Of a stretch of DNA of 39,689 nt, positions 16,388 to 24,103 are shown one piece after another (the first letter of the stretch is position 1; each line of letters opens with the position of its first letter). Both the position numbers and the translations under genes were made by a program. The DNA is from JAHJQT01 sp964494655 (GTDB lineage Bacteria > Patescibacteriota > Minisyncoccia > Portnoybacterales > UBA2143), in contig CAZBRM010000006.1 in the NCBI GenBank assembly GCA_964494655.1, positions 1 through 39,689 of the forward strand, in the 5' to 3' direction. The notes beneath the pieces are model-generated. The model worked only from the letters and a program-made list of their open reading frames with translations. It did no database searches and had not been told where the DNA came from.

Positions 16388-17680
16388 GTGTTTAAAATAA
16401 AAACAATTACTATTTATACGTTTATTGCTCCTATTTTTGTTTTTGCTTTAGCAATTTCTTTTCCAGGATGCAAATCTAGTCCATTAGAACAAACGGAATT
16501 AGAATTTTGGGGAGCTTTTGATGATTCTGATGTTTTTAATGAATTGATTGCTGATTTTAACAGTGAATTTCCAAGAACTAAAATTAAATATTACAAAAAG
16601 GTTTATTTAACATACGAAAAAGATTTACTTGAAGCAATGGCAAGCGGGAGAGGTCCTGATATTTTTATGATTCATCATACCTGGGTGCCTAAATATGAAG
16701 ATAAAATTTGGGCTGCTCCATCTGATTTAGTTTTAATCAAGGATATTCAGGACAATTTTGTTGATGTTGTTTATAAAGATTTTGTTATAGATGGTTATGT
16801 TGTTGCTCTTCCTTTAAGTGTTGACACATTAGCTCTTTATTATAATAAAGATATTTTTAATACAGTTGGCATTGCTCAGCCGCCTCAAACATGGGAAGAA
16901 TTTTTAGGTGTTTTAGAGAAATTAACTATAAAAGATGAAAGGGATAATATTATTCGCGCTGGAGCTTCTTTAGGCACAGCAAGAAATGTTAATCGTTCAA
17001 CTGATATTTTATCACTTTTAATGTTGCAATCAGGCGCTCAAATGATAAATCAAAATAAAACAACAGCTACTTTTAATGGAGCTGTTGAATTAGATAATAA
17101 AAATTTTTATCCAGGTCAAAGAGCTTTAGAATTCTATACTGATTTTGCTAATCCTTTAAAATCATCTTATACTTGGAATACAAGAATGCATTATTCTATT
17201 GACGCTTTTTACGAGGGAACAACAGCAATGATGTTTAATTATTCTTATCATTTGCCAACAATTAAAGCTAAATCGCCTTATTTAAATTTCGGAGTTGCAA
17301 AAATGCCTCAAATTGAAAGTTCAGAAAAAGATATTAATTATGCTAATTATTGGGGCATGGCTGTTTCTCGTAATTCCGAGAATTCAGAACAAGCCTGGGA
17401 ATTTATAAATTGGCTTACACAGAAAGAAAGTTCAAAGAAGTATTTAGAAAAAACAAAAAAACCAACAGCTCGTAGGGATTTAGTTGATTGGCAAAAGAAT
17501 GATCAAGATGTAGGTATTTTTGCTGAACAATCATTATCTGCTCAATCATGGTATCAAACTGATAGTTTATCTATTGAAAATATCTTTGCTGATATGATAG
17601 AATCAATAGTATTAGGCGAAGAAACTATTAACAAGGCGATTGACAAGTCAATTAATCAAATTAATCTTTTGATGAAATAA
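16388..17680 (+). CDS. Extracellular solute-binding lipoprotein (SBP family 1)
   Basis: A 430-residue predicted lipoprotein starting at GTG. A hydrophobic signal (about 8-25) ends in a lipobox-like SFPGC, with C27 as the likely lipidated residue. The mature part follows the family 1 ABC binding-protein pattern: LEFWGAFDD at the N-terminus, GRGPDIFMIHH, YVVALPLSVDTLALYYNKDIF, TWEEF, and YANYWGMAVSRNSENSEQAWEFINWL near the C-terminus. Such proteins usually capture sugars or oligosaccharides. No permease or ATPase gene is adjacent; instead pilin-like genes follow 7 nt downstream. Confidence 0.87.
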   Translation: MFKIKTITIYTFIAPIFVFALAISFPGCKSSPLEQTELEFWGAFDDSDVFNELIADFNSEFPRTKIKYYKKVYLTYEKDLLEAMASGRGPDIFMIHHTWVPKYEDKIWAAPSDLVLIKDIQDNFVDVVYKDFVIDGYVVALPLSVDTLALYYNKDIFNTVGIAQPPQTWEEFLGVLEKLTIKDERDNIIRAGASLGTARNVNRSTDILSLLMLQSGAQMINQNKTTATFNGAVELDNKNFYPGQRALEFYTDFANPLKSSYTWNTRMHYSIDAFYEGTTAMMFNYSYHLPTIKAKSPYLNFGVAKMPQIESSEKDINYANYWGMAVSRNSENSEQAWEFINWLTQKESSKKYLEKTKKPTARRDLVDWQKNDQDVGIFAEQSLSAQSWYQTDSLSIENIFADMIESIVLGEETINKAIDKSINQINLLMK

Positions 17681-17687
17681 TAATTTA

Positions 17688-18095
17688 ATGAAAGTTTTAA
17701 AAATATTTTTTATTATTTATTTAATTGTTATCGTGTTTATTGGATCTAATTTTGTTGATGCCGGTATTCATACTGGACCGATAGTTCCTTGTAAGGATGA
17801 TTGTACTCTCTGTCATCTTTGGCATTTAGCGAGTAATATAATTAATTTTATTAGTTTTAATTTAGCTATTCCAATTGCAACTCTTTTATTTATAACAGCA
17901 GGCATTATTTTTCTAACGTCAGGCGGAAGTGAACAAAAAGTTGGTTTAGCAAGAAGTATTTTTATTAATACGGTTATCGGCTTGTTAATTATCTTTTGTA
18001 GCTGGCTTTTAATTGATACTTTATTGAAAACAATTGCTACTGGCGAAATTAGTGGCGCTTGGAATCAATTTCCTACCTGTCCACCCATAAAATGA
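17688..18095 (+). CDS. TrbC/VirB2-like pilin-type protein 1
   Basis: A 135-residue protein with a signal peptide (about 1-25) and two hydrophobic helices (about 55-80 and 95-117) separated by the polar turn FLTSGGSEQKVGLAR. This two-helix hairpin with a TSGGxE-type loop resembles TrbC/VirB2 conjugative pilins. A cysteine-rich segment PCKDDCTLC follows the signal peptide, and another cysteine is near the C-terminus, so disulphides or a metal site outside the membrane are possible. It is first of three related tandem genes. The stop overlaps the next start (ATGA). Confidence 0.75.
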   Translation: MKVLKIFFIIYLIVIVFIGSNFVDAGIHTGPIVPCKDDCTLCHLWHLASNIINFISFNLAIPIATLLFITAGIIFLTSGGSEQKVGLARSIFINTVIGLLIIFCSWLLIDTLLKTIATGEISGAWNQFPTCPPIK

Positions 18096-18481
18096 TAAAA
18101 AATATGATTAAGAATATATTTAAAAAAAGTTATTTATTGATTATTTCAATTTTATTATTTGGGTTTTCAGTGGTTGCTATTTATGCAAAAGATGGAGATT
18201 CTCCGCCACCAAAAACAGGTGGTTCAATAACAAATCCGCTTAACGCGACTAGTTTTACAGAGTTGATTGGAGGCATTATTGATTGGGTTGTCGCTATTGG
18301 CATATTGATTGCTGTTATTATGATTATTTATTCTGGGATATTATTCATGACTTCTGGGGGGAAAGAAGAGAGCGTTACTAAAGCAAGAAAAGCGTTAACA
18401 TGGTCTATAATTGGTCTAGCTGTTTTGTTAATAGGCAGAGGATGGATTGGGATAGTTAAGAGTCTTATTGGAGGGGAATAA
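18092..18481 (+). CDS. TrbC/VirB2-like pilin-type protein 2
   Basis: A 129-residue protein with a signal peptide (about 10-33), a proline-rich short linker (SPPPKTGG), and two hydrophobic helices (about 57-82 and 98-122) around the loop FMTSGGKEESVTKARKAL. The chosen ATG overlaps the preceding stop by 4 nt; an ATG 12 nt later is an alternative. It shares the two-helix plan and SGGxE loop with its neighbours but lacks cysteines. Most likely a structural subunit of a pilus-like or secretion structure; an orphan membrane protein cannot be excluded. Confidence 0.78.
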   Translation: MIKNMIKNIFKKSYLLIISILLFGFSVVAIYAKDGDSPPPKTGGSITNPLNATSFTELIGGIIDWVVAIGILIAVIMIIYSGILFMTSGGKEESVTKARKALTWSIIGLAVLLIGRGWIGIVKSLIGGE

Positions 18482-18493
18482 TATAAATTAAAT

Positions 18494-18532
18494 AGCCCGC
18501 CTTCGTTTTATAAAACTTCGGCGAGGCGCTAA
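18494..18532. repeat. Imperfect GC-rich hairpin between pilin genes 2 and 3
   Basis: The segment 18494-18532 can fold on itself, with GCC/CGCC-rich arms and a TTTTATAAAA centre, interrupted by a TTCG internal loop. The GC-rich arms stand out from the AT-rich context and resemble small dispersed intergenic elements. Copy number in the genome cannot be seen from here. Confidence 0.35.
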
Positions 18533-18585
18533 GTTTTCTAACTAAAATAAATTTTAGAGAAAATTTGCGAAAGGGGGTGAAATTT

Positions 18586-18945
18586 GTGAAAAAAATTAAA
18601 AAAATAACATATTCTTTTATTGCTTTTTTATTAGCTTTACCGTTTGTCGTTGGCGCTGCTGAACCAACCATTCCAGCAGAAGGGAGTGTTAATACAATTG
18701 ATGAAGTATATTTGTTATTTCTTAAAATCGTAAATTATGTTTTTGGTTTTGCTTTTGGAATAGCTATTGTTTTAATAGTTTGGAGTGGAATAAGCTGGAT
18801 GACTTCTGGAGGAGATGAAATAAAAATAACAACAGCACGCAAGAATCTGCTTTATGGTTTAGTCGGGATAGCTATTATTATTGGAGTTTATACATTGATT
18901 AAAATTGTGGCTGGTTTATTAGGTGTTAGTGTAACCATACCTTAG
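18586..18945 (+). CDS. TrbC/VirB2-like pilin-type protein 3
   Basis: A 119-residue protein with start codon GTG. The start is decided by a strong Shine-Dalgarno run (AAGGGGGTG) 7 nt upstream; a TTG further upstream is disfavoured. A signal peptide ending near VVGAAEP (about 26-30) precedes two hydrophobic helices (about 44-70 and 86-112) around the loop WMTSGGDEIKITTARKNL. Of the three paralogues this has the clearest signal-peptidase site and the strongest ribosome binding site, as expected for an abundant pilin. A terminator follows. Confidence 0.8.
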   Translation: MKKIKKITYSFIAFLLALPFVVGAAEPTIPAEGSVNTIDEVYLLFLKIVNYVFGFAFGIAIVLIVWSGISWMTSGGDEIKITTARKNLLYGLVGIAIIIGVYTLIKIVAGLLGVSVTIP

Positions 18946-18957
18946 TTAATGTGGTTT

Positions 18958-18977
18958 AAGATATTTTAAAATATCTT
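18958..18977. repeat. 20-bp perfect palindrome after pilin gene 3
   Basis: AAGATATTTTAAAATATCTT reads the same on both strands. It lies 13 nt after the pilin stop and before the terminator. It may be an extra 3'-end hairpin or a protein-binding site. Confidence 0.6.
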
Positions 18978-18991
18978 GTTTGTTTAAATTT

Positions 18992-19036
18992 AAAAAGCCA
19001 GGCAGGTTATTTTGCTTTTACCTTGCCTGGCTTTTT
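18992..19036. terminator. Bidirectional terminator between convergent operons
   Basis: AAAAAGCCAGGCAGGT and ACCTTGCCTGGCTTTTT pair with one bulged base and a 12-nt loop. The A-rich and T-rich ends allow use from both sides. It separates the plus-strand pilin genes from the minus-strand gene ending at 19,039. Confidence 0.85.
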
Positions 19037-19038
19037 GG

Positions 19039-19455
19039 TTATTTAAGTATTGTTGCTTTTATAAGTATATCTTGTCCCGAGCAAGACATAAGTTCTACTA
19101 TTCCATTTCCTGTATGCGGTCCGGTTTTACAAGATTTTTCTGTTGTGCTCCATGAAGGAATTTTATGATTAATCCAAATGTATTTTCCTGTTTGGCCTAA
19201 TTGTTCAAGACGAATCCATCCGCCTGCTTTGAAATGAAGTTCTTTTCCGTTTGTATCACGACTGATTATTGTTCCATCAGCTGTTAGCTTGAAGATTCCA
19301 GAGATAACACGATTAGATTTTTTTTCAGTTGAGGTTTTGTTAGTAATTTCTGGTTTTGGTTTATCTATAGATATACTTGAAAATCTCAAATATGCTACTG
19401 TTATGAGAAAAATTATTGTGATGATTACAACGCTTCCCATTAAAATTCGTTTCAT
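19039..19455 (-). CDS. Hypothetical single-pass membrane protein
   Basis: A 138-residue protein with an N-terminal transmembrane helix (about 5-24), a lysine/threonine-rich linker (about 32-50), and an external domain of about 85 residues containing GIFKLTADGTIISRD, GGWIRLEQLGQTGKYIWIN and two cysteines (C108 and C124) that could form a disulphide. I do not recognise the domain. Its ribosome binding site GGAGGTGA lies inside the last codons of the upstream SPFH gene, 3 nt gap between stop and start, so the two are coupled. Confidence 0.75.
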   Translation of the reverse strand: MKRILMGSVVIITIIFLITVAYLRFSSISIDKPKPEITNKTSTEKKSNRVISGIFKLTADGTIISRDTNGKELHFKAGGWIRLEQLGQTGKYIWINHKIPSWSTTEKSCKTGPHTGNGIVELMSCSGQDILIKATILK

Positions 19456-19458
19456 TCT

Positions 19459-20625
19459 CTATTCACCTCCTTTTACGTTGCCGGCGAATAATTTAGCGGC
19501 CGTGAGCAGATCAGCTTGTTGTGAGCCCTCCACAGAGATTATCTGACGGCTAATTCCTTTTACATCTGCTGTTGTTTCGGTCAAATTAACAGCTTGATTC
19601 ATGGGAACATTCATGTCAATATACTTTTCTAAAATTTCTTTTTTTGCATCAAGTCTTTTTTTTGCGGCTGTCATTTTAGCTTCTGCGGCTCGCGTTTCTT
19701 CAAATGCCTCTTGCGCTTTTTTTGAAAATTTTAGTTTTGCTACTCTAAACGCGGCTATTTTAATGCCGTATAGTTTTTCAACCCCAGAGTCGGCATCAAA
19801 TTCAAATAAAAGATTTATACGACTAACATTATCTTTATAAAAACGGATAATGTCAATTTCGTCATCAACTAACTTCATATCCCACTTTAAAGGTTTCAGC
19901 TTTTTAACCAACTCTTTGATCTTTTCTTCGGATAGTTTTTCTTTAAGATTTTCAAGGGTCTCATCTTTTAATATTAATCCCATTTCAAATGGAAAGGAAT
20001 GATTTGTTTCTTCTGCTTTATTTATGTAATGATGGGGCGGTTTTTCTAATTGAAGAACACATCGGATTAAAAATTCTATTTCCGTTCGTTCTTCAACAAA
20101 AACATCGGAGTTTTTAATTCCGCAGATTTTTCCAACTTCGCTTTCCACGGCTTCGACCATTCCTTCTTCAATGGTTTTTTCTGTCATTTCAATGTAAACA
20201 TTAAGATCTGCAGGTTTATACTGAACAGATCCTTCGAGAGTAATTTCTAATTTGTCCTTACTTAACGCTACTGCATTAAGTTCTTTGGTTACTAGTTTTT
20301 TGGATTTTATGTTTTCTGGCAATAAGTCATCCATTAAAGGTCTTACAAAATTTAATCCTTCTTTTAGTATTAAGATTGTGTTATTTTCTTTTTCAATTCT
20401 TTTTTTAAATCTAGTTGGCGCTCCAAAATATACGGTTGGGATAATAATAACTGTATTTAGCGCTAACACAGTAATAATTATAGCAAGCCCTAAACAAAAA
20501 AAGCCAATCCAATCAATAAACGCGCCACCTAAAAATGCGCTCAAAATTGTAATCCCTATAATCCACGAAGACATTGCGTTAGAAACAATCTTGCCGGCTT
20601 TCAATCCTTCTTCTGTTTTAAACAT
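19459..20625 (-). CDS. SPFH/band 7 domain (prohibitin-like) membrane protein
   Basis: A 388-residue protein. Two hydrophobic helices (about 20-37 and 40-64) are followed by an SPFH-like domain with a conserved basic start (APTRFKKRIEKENN), then LEGSVQYKPADLNVYIEM and VEAVESEVGKICG, and an alanine- and glutamate-rich helical segment (FEETRAAEAKMTAAKKRLDAKK region, about 310-335) typical of the C-terminal coiled coil. Such proteins scaffold membrane microdomains or protease complexes. It has a strong AGGAGG ribosome binding site and a near-consensus promoter. The gene's last three codons (Gly-Gly-Glu) form the ribosome binding site of the next gene. Confidence 0.8.
   Translation of the reverse strand: MFKTEEGLKAGKIVSNAMSSWIIGITILSAFLGGAFIDWIGFFCLGLAIIITVLALNTVIIIPTVYFGAPTRFKKRIEKENNTILILKEGLNFVRPLMDDLLPENIKSKKLVTKELNAVALSKDKLEITLEGSVQYKPADLNVYIEMTEKTIEEGMVEAVESEVGKICGIKNSDVFVEERTEIEFLIRCVLQLEKPPHHYINKAEETNHSFPFEMGLILKDETLENLKEKLSEEKIKELVKKLKPLKWDMKLVDDEIDIIRFYKDNVSRINLLFEFDADSGVEKLYGIKIAAFRVAKLKFSKKAQEAFEETRAAEAKMTAAKKRLDAKKEILEKYIDMNVPMNQAVNLTETTADVKGISRQIISVEGSQQADLLTAAKLFAGNVKGGE
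19463..19470 (-). promoter_or_regulatory. Shine-Dalgarno site embedded in coding sequence
   Basis: GGAGGTGA on the minus strand encodes the final Gly-Gly-Glu of the SPFH protein and serves as the ribosome binding site for the gene starting at 19,455. Terminating ribosomes would sit on the next start. Confidence 0.8.
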
Positions 20626-20714
20626 TTTCCTTTCCTCCTTTTCTGTAATAAGTTTATTAAATTTTTAAAGGGCTGGGAAATCCAGCACTTCATTTGCTAA
20701 ATTTCATTGTTTAT

Positions 20715-20743
20715 ATTATATATAATAAAATAGAAAAAGTCAA
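20715..20743 (-). promoter_or_regulatory. Promoter of the SPFH gene pair
   Basis: On the minus strand TTGACT (20738-20743) and a perfect TATAAT (20715-20720) are separated by exactly 17 bp. The expected start near 20708 gives a leader of about 82 nt. This leader holds a small GCTGG/CCAGC hairpin and a strong ribosome binding site, unlike the leaderless starts elsewhere. Confidence 0.8.
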
Positions 20744-20763
20744 GGTTCGAGGGCAAGGGGACT

Positions 20764-20807
20764 TAACTAGGGACAGTCCCCAAAGCTTTGGGGACTGTCC
20801 CTAGTTA
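20764..20807. repeat. 44-bp perfect palindrome (REP/MITE-like element)
   Basis: The two 22-nt halves 20764-20785 and 20786-20807 are exact reverse complements with no loop spacer. The core carries GGGACAGTCCCC and GGGGACTGTCCC. Another GGGGAC lies just to the left (20757-20762). It sits between the SPFH promoter and the tRNA-Leu promoter, the usual sort of place for a non-autonomous palindromic element. No transposase gene is nearby. Confidence 0.85.
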
Positions 20808-20808
20808 C

Positions 20809-20836
20809 TTGATTTAATCAGTAAAAAGTTTAAAAT
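20809..20836 (+). promoter_or_regulatory. Promoter of tRNA-Leu(UAG)
   Basis: TTGATT (20809-20814) and TAAAAT (20831-20836) are separated by 16 bp, with the expected start about 2 nt before the tRNA. The -35 begins 2 nt after the 44-bp palindrome. Confidence 0.5.
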
Positions 20837-20844
20837 ATAAATAT

Positions 20845-20938
20845 GCGGACGTGGCGGAATTGGCAGACGCGCCAGGTTTAGGACCTGGTTCCGGTTACGG
20901 AGTGTGGGTTCAACTCCCACCGTCCGCACATGTTTTTA
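20845..20938 (+). tRNA. tRNA-Leu (anticodon UAG)
   Basis: A class II cloverleaf has acceptor GCGGACG/CGTCCGC, anticodon stem CCAGG/CCTGG with loop TTTAGGA (anticodon TAG), a long variable arm, T-loop TTCAACT and A73. CCA is not encoded. It is the only plus-strand gene between two minus-strand operons and stands alone. Confidence 0.95.
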
Positions 20939-20941
20939 TTT

Positions 20942-22630
20942 CTATTCCTCCTTCTCTTCTATAGGATATAAGTCAGGGGATTTGTAATTAGAATAAAATT
21001 CTTGTTTATCAATAAGTTCTCCTTTTTGATAAACTTCTTGAGTAAGGATGGTTTTCATTGAGCCGTCTTCTCCTTTTTCTAAAATATAAGGTCCTTTAAC
21101 CTTTACTGTTCTGCCATCGTTGGTGCCGTAAAAATTGAAAAATAATTGGTGGCCACTTGCAAATGACTGAATCAGAATATGATTTGGGGTGTTGTTAATA
21201 AAGCGTAGGTCAGTCCATGGACTATAAACAGTAGCGTCAAATCCTTGCGGATTATAATATCCTACTGGGAAAGCATGCGGTCTTCTTTGAGTTATTTCTA
21301 ATCCTGCATTAATTGCCGCTCTGAATATAGTTGTTGAAACTTGGCATAATCCGCCTCCGTATTCTAAAACTGTTTCATCTTTTTTTATTACCATTTCCTG
21401 CAGATATCCCTGTTCTGGGCCTGTTTCGCTTATAAAACTATTAAAAGAAAATTCTTCATTCGGATTTATAATTATTCCATTAAGCGTTGCCGTTCCTGTC
21501 TTGATATTGTGAATTCTATTTTTTGAAGAACCGTAAAAGTTTGAAGTCCCTTGGCTGATTAGGACGTTAATTCCTAGGCTATTTGTTTGCCCTAATGTTA
21601 TTTCTGGCAATGATTTGTCAGCTATAATGTTTATTTTTTTATTTGGTTCGCTAGCAAGGATATTATTATTTATTTGTTTAATTGTTTTTTCTGTTTTTAT
21701 TTCAAATCCAGGCTGATCTGGTATAAAAACAATAGCCGTGCTGCTTGATATTTCTAATTGCGCGTTAGTTGCCGGTTTATTTATATCGTAAGAAATTTTT
21801 GATAGATATTTTTTAATTTTATCTTCATTTAAGAAAACACCAAGAATCTGATTGTCAGAATCAATTTCTTTTTCCGGCTTAAACTCAAGCCAATCAATCA
21901 AAGTTTCCTTGTTGATTATCCATGTTCTATCTTCAAGAATTAACTGATATGGCTGTTTTGATAATATTTTTTGAGCTTTTTCATTTGCCAAATTAGTTTC
22001 ATTATTTATTACTGATGGCTCGTCAATGATTAATTCTAAATTAATTGACTCTATAGAAAAATTTGAGGCATTTTTTGATAATTTATTTAATAATTTCCCC
22101 CTATTGATTGTTGTTCCTTTTAGTGAGTGTTGAATAGAAAAATTGTCAACTTCTTCGTTAAAAATTAAAGAAGCATTTTGAGCAGGTTTTTCAATATTTT
22201 TAAATAATTCAGTTATTTTTTCTTCAAATTTCTCGTTATTTATTTCATAAATAGGATCAGTATTTCGTAAGCCCAATAAAGCGGATAGTTGTTCTTTAAT
22301 GTTTGTTATAATATTTACTTGATGCGTAATTTGGTAAGTTTTATTAATTGTTTCTTGCAATTTTAATTTGAATCCTAAATCAGATAATTTAACAGGCCAA
22401 TTATATTCTTGATATAAGAGTATTATCTCTTGTTCACCAAAATCATCACATTGTTTTTTTAATATTTCTTTTGATCTTACAATATTATATCCGCCTAAAT
22501 TAGCATTTGCTATTTTAGTTCCAAAAGCTATTTTTTCACTATTAACAATTTGAAGAATCAGTATTAAATATATTAGTCCTATAAAAGTAACGAGAAGGCC
22601 TGTTATTATTTTACGATAAATTTTCTTCAT
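20942..22630 (-). CDS. VanW family protein with extracellular peptidoglycan-binding-like repeats
   Basis: A 562-residue protein with one N-terminal transmembrane helix (about 10-28). Two repeated segments follow (about 30-330), of the kind seen in YoaR-like VanW proteins (putative peptidoglycan-binding domain type 4). The VanW domain is C-terminal, with the signature GTSNFYGSS, ETGPEQGYLQEMVI and YGGGLCQVSTTIFRAA (about 415-430). VanW was first described in vancomycin-resistance clusters, but its chemistry is unknown and this is not evidence of resistance. The ATG falls at the expected transcription start of an extended -10 promoter. Confidence 0.88.
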   Translation of the reverse strand: MKKIYRKIITGLLVTFIGLIYLILILQIVNSEKIAFGTKIANANLGGYNIVRSKEILKKQCDDFGEQEIILLYQEYNWPVKLSDLGFKLKLQETINKTYQITHQVNIITNIKEQLSALLGLRNTDPIYEINNEKFEEKITELFKNIEKPAQNASLIFNEEVDNFSIQHSLKGTTINRGKLLNKLSKNASNFSIESINLELIIDEPSVINNETNLANEKAQKILSKQPYQLILEDRTWIINKETLIDWLEFKPEKEIDSDNQILGVFLNEDKIKKYLSKISYDINKPATNAQLEISSSTAIVFIPDQPGFEIKTEKTIKQINNNILASEPNKKINIIADKSLPEITLGQTNSLGINVLISQGTSNFYGSSKNRIHNIKTGTATLNGIIINPNEEFSFNSFISETGPEQGYLQEMVIKKDETVLEYGGGLCQVSTTIFRAAINAGLEITQRRPHAFPVGYYNPQGFDATVYSPWTDLRFINNTPNHILIQSFASGHQLFFNFYGTNDGRTVKVKGPYILEKGEDGSMKTILTQEVYQKGELIDKQEFYSNYKSPDLYPIEEKEE

Positions 22631-22636
22631 TCTTCT

Positions 22637-22645
22637 ATAATAACA
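22637..22645 (-). promoter_or_regulatory. Extended -10 promoter of vanW-family gene (leaderless geometry)
   Basis: On the minus strand TGT followed by TATTAT ends 6 nt before the ATG at 22630, so transcription would begin at the start codon. A weak -35 (TTGTTG) lies in the loop and arm of the upstream terminator hairpin at the correct distance. Confidence 0.5.
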
Positions 22646-22650
22646 CGCTC

Positions 22651-22678
22651 AAAACCCCGCAACAATAAGCGGGGTTTT
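22651..22678 (-). terminator. Intrinsic terminator after hsp20
   Basis: AAAACCCCGC/GCGGGGTTTT (22651-22660 and 22669-22678) makes a 10-bp stem with an 8-nt loop. It lies 24 nt after the hsp20 stop and directly before the vanW-family gene, which therefore has its own promoter. Confidence 0.75.
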
Positions 22679-22702
22679 ATTTGAGATAATAAAGATTAAG
22701 AA

Positions 22703-23269
22703 CTATTCAGCTTTGATTGATATTTTCTTGGTTTTTACTTTTTCTATTTTTGGAAGCCTGATTGTTAAAATGCCATTTTTCATTCCAGCTTCAGCATCGT
22801 CAACTTCTACATCTACTGGCAAAATTACAGAGCGGGAAAAAGGACCCCAATAACATTCTTGGTAATAATAATCTTCTTCTTTTGCTTCGTTGTCTTTTTT
22901 TCTATTTCCTTTTATAGTGATCATGTCATTAGTCATGCTTATATCAATATCTTCTGGTTTAACTCCTGCAATAGTTGATTTAATAACTATTTCGCTTGGA
23001 GTTTGGTATACATCAATAGTAAGCTGTCCCTCTGATTCATCAAGCCAATCTTCTTTTTCATCATCTGATTTTTTTTGAAAAGAAACTTTATTTTCTTTTT
23101 TTTCAGAAACGCTTTTTCCAACCGGTTTTACTTCTTTAATTTTAGATACTTTTTCCTTAACAATAGATTCATCTCCAGAAGATTTTTTCTTTCTTTTAAC
23201 GGTTTCTTTTTCTGATTCTGCCCAGTTAGTTCCAGTTAATTTTTCAAAAAATGATGGTTTTTTAATCAT
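22703..23269 (-). CDS. Hsp20/alpha-crystallin small heat shock protein
   Basis: A 188-residue holdase chaperone. The alpha-crystallin domain covers about 80-185, with the strands QLTIDVYQTPSEIVI, AGVKPEDIDISM, ITIKGNRK, the W-G-P-F-S-R-S-V-ILPVDV segment and the end motif GMKNGILTIRLPK. The N-terminal 75 residues are a highly charged lysine- and glutamate-rich region rather than the usual hydrophobic arm, which is odd and may be disordered. The C-terminal IxI-type motif appears as ISIKAE. Upstream (23270-23336) there are repeats of AACTTGAA-like sequence and a GAAAC/GTTTC inverted repeat that could be regulatory. Confidence 0.9.
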   Translation of the reverse strand: MIKKPSFFEKLTGTNWAESEKETVKRKKKSSGDESIVKEKVSKIKEVKPVGKSVSEKKENKVSFQKKSDDEKEDWLDESEGQLTIDVYQTPSEIVIKSTIAGVKPEDIDISMTNDMITIKGNRKKDNEAKEEDYYYQECYWGPFSRSVILPVDVEVDDAEAGMKNGILTIRLPKIEKVKTKKISIKAE

Positions 23270-23336
23270 ATTAATCTTGAAACTTGAATTATTAAACTTG
23301 AAACTAATTTTTGTTTCAGGTTTTATGCTTCATACT

Positions 23337-24095
23337 TCAAGAACTTATTTTACAAATAGATTTTTGTTTTTTTAATTTTTTAAAACAAAGAGAAATAAAT
23401 AGCGCTGTAGAAAACAAGAGAACAGCTGTTATAAAAATTAAAATCATCTTATAATTGTCTGTTCTATTAAGCGCTGTGATAATAAGATAATTATAACAAC
23501 TGTGAAAAATAATAGCAATAGTCAGTCCAATTAATATAAATCTTTTTCTTTTTTTTGCGTTTAAAAGGCCTAAAGCGAGCCAGTAGCCGATTATCCCAGA
23601 TGCTAAAGCATGAAGCAGTGTTGCGCCTAAAAAACGAAAGCCGATTATTCCAAATGATTCTCCAAAACTGGGAAAAGGACTTTTAAAAACGACAAGTATA
23701 TTTTCTATAGCGGCGAAACCAAGCCCTGCGATGATACAATATAAAATAACATCAGTTGGTTCATCAAACGCTGGTTTTTTAAGAAATTTATGTTTTATTA
23801 TTGAATATTTTAGATATTCTTCAACTAATGCTGGTACTAATGTTGCAGCTAAAATTGTTTTAATAATGCTATTATAATTTGTTTGGGATAAAAGAGATGT
23901 TAGATCGTAGCTTGGATTAAGTAGCCAGATTAATAGTAATTCCAAAATAATAGCTAGCGGGGCTAGAAGCATTCCCCAGATAAATACTCTTAGAATTATA
24001 GAATTAGGTTCAGGATGCTTGTCTTTTTTTAAATAAAAAGACAACCAGATTAAACTAGGTAAAAGACCGAGACAAATGTAAAAAATATATTGCAT
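23337..24095 (-). CDS. prsW: PrsW-family intramembrane metalloprotease
   Basis: A 252-residue polytopic membrane protein with about seven helices. The PrsW/CPBP-like catalytic signatures are seen in order: VEEYLK (about 91-96), FAAIEN (about 126-131), LLHALASG (about 157-164) and IFHSCYN (about 197-203), giving the two glutamates and two histidines of the family. PrsW cleaves anti-sigma factors in Bacillus; no anti-sigma gene is visible here and its substrate is unknown. It starts 8 nt after valS and is likely co-transcribed with it. Confidence 0.87.
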   Translation of the reverse strand: MQYIFYICLGLLPSLIWLSFYLKKDKHPEPNSIILRVFIWGMLLAPLAIILELLLIWLLNPSYDLTSLLSQTNYNSIIKTILAATLVPALVEEYLKYSIIKHKFLKKPAFDEPTDVILYCIIAGLGFAAIENILVVFKSPFPSFGESFGIIGFRFLGATLLHALASGIIGYWLALGLLNAKKRKRFILIGLTIAIIFHSCYNYLIITALNRTDNYKMILIFITAVLLFSTALFISLCFKKLKKQKSICKISS

Positions 24096-24103
24096 AAAAT
24101 TTA

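Noticed and set aside
20942..22630. VanW gene read as vancomycin resistance
   Set aside because: No vanH, vanA/B, vanX or regulator genes are nearby; VanW-domain proteins are common outside resistance clusters.
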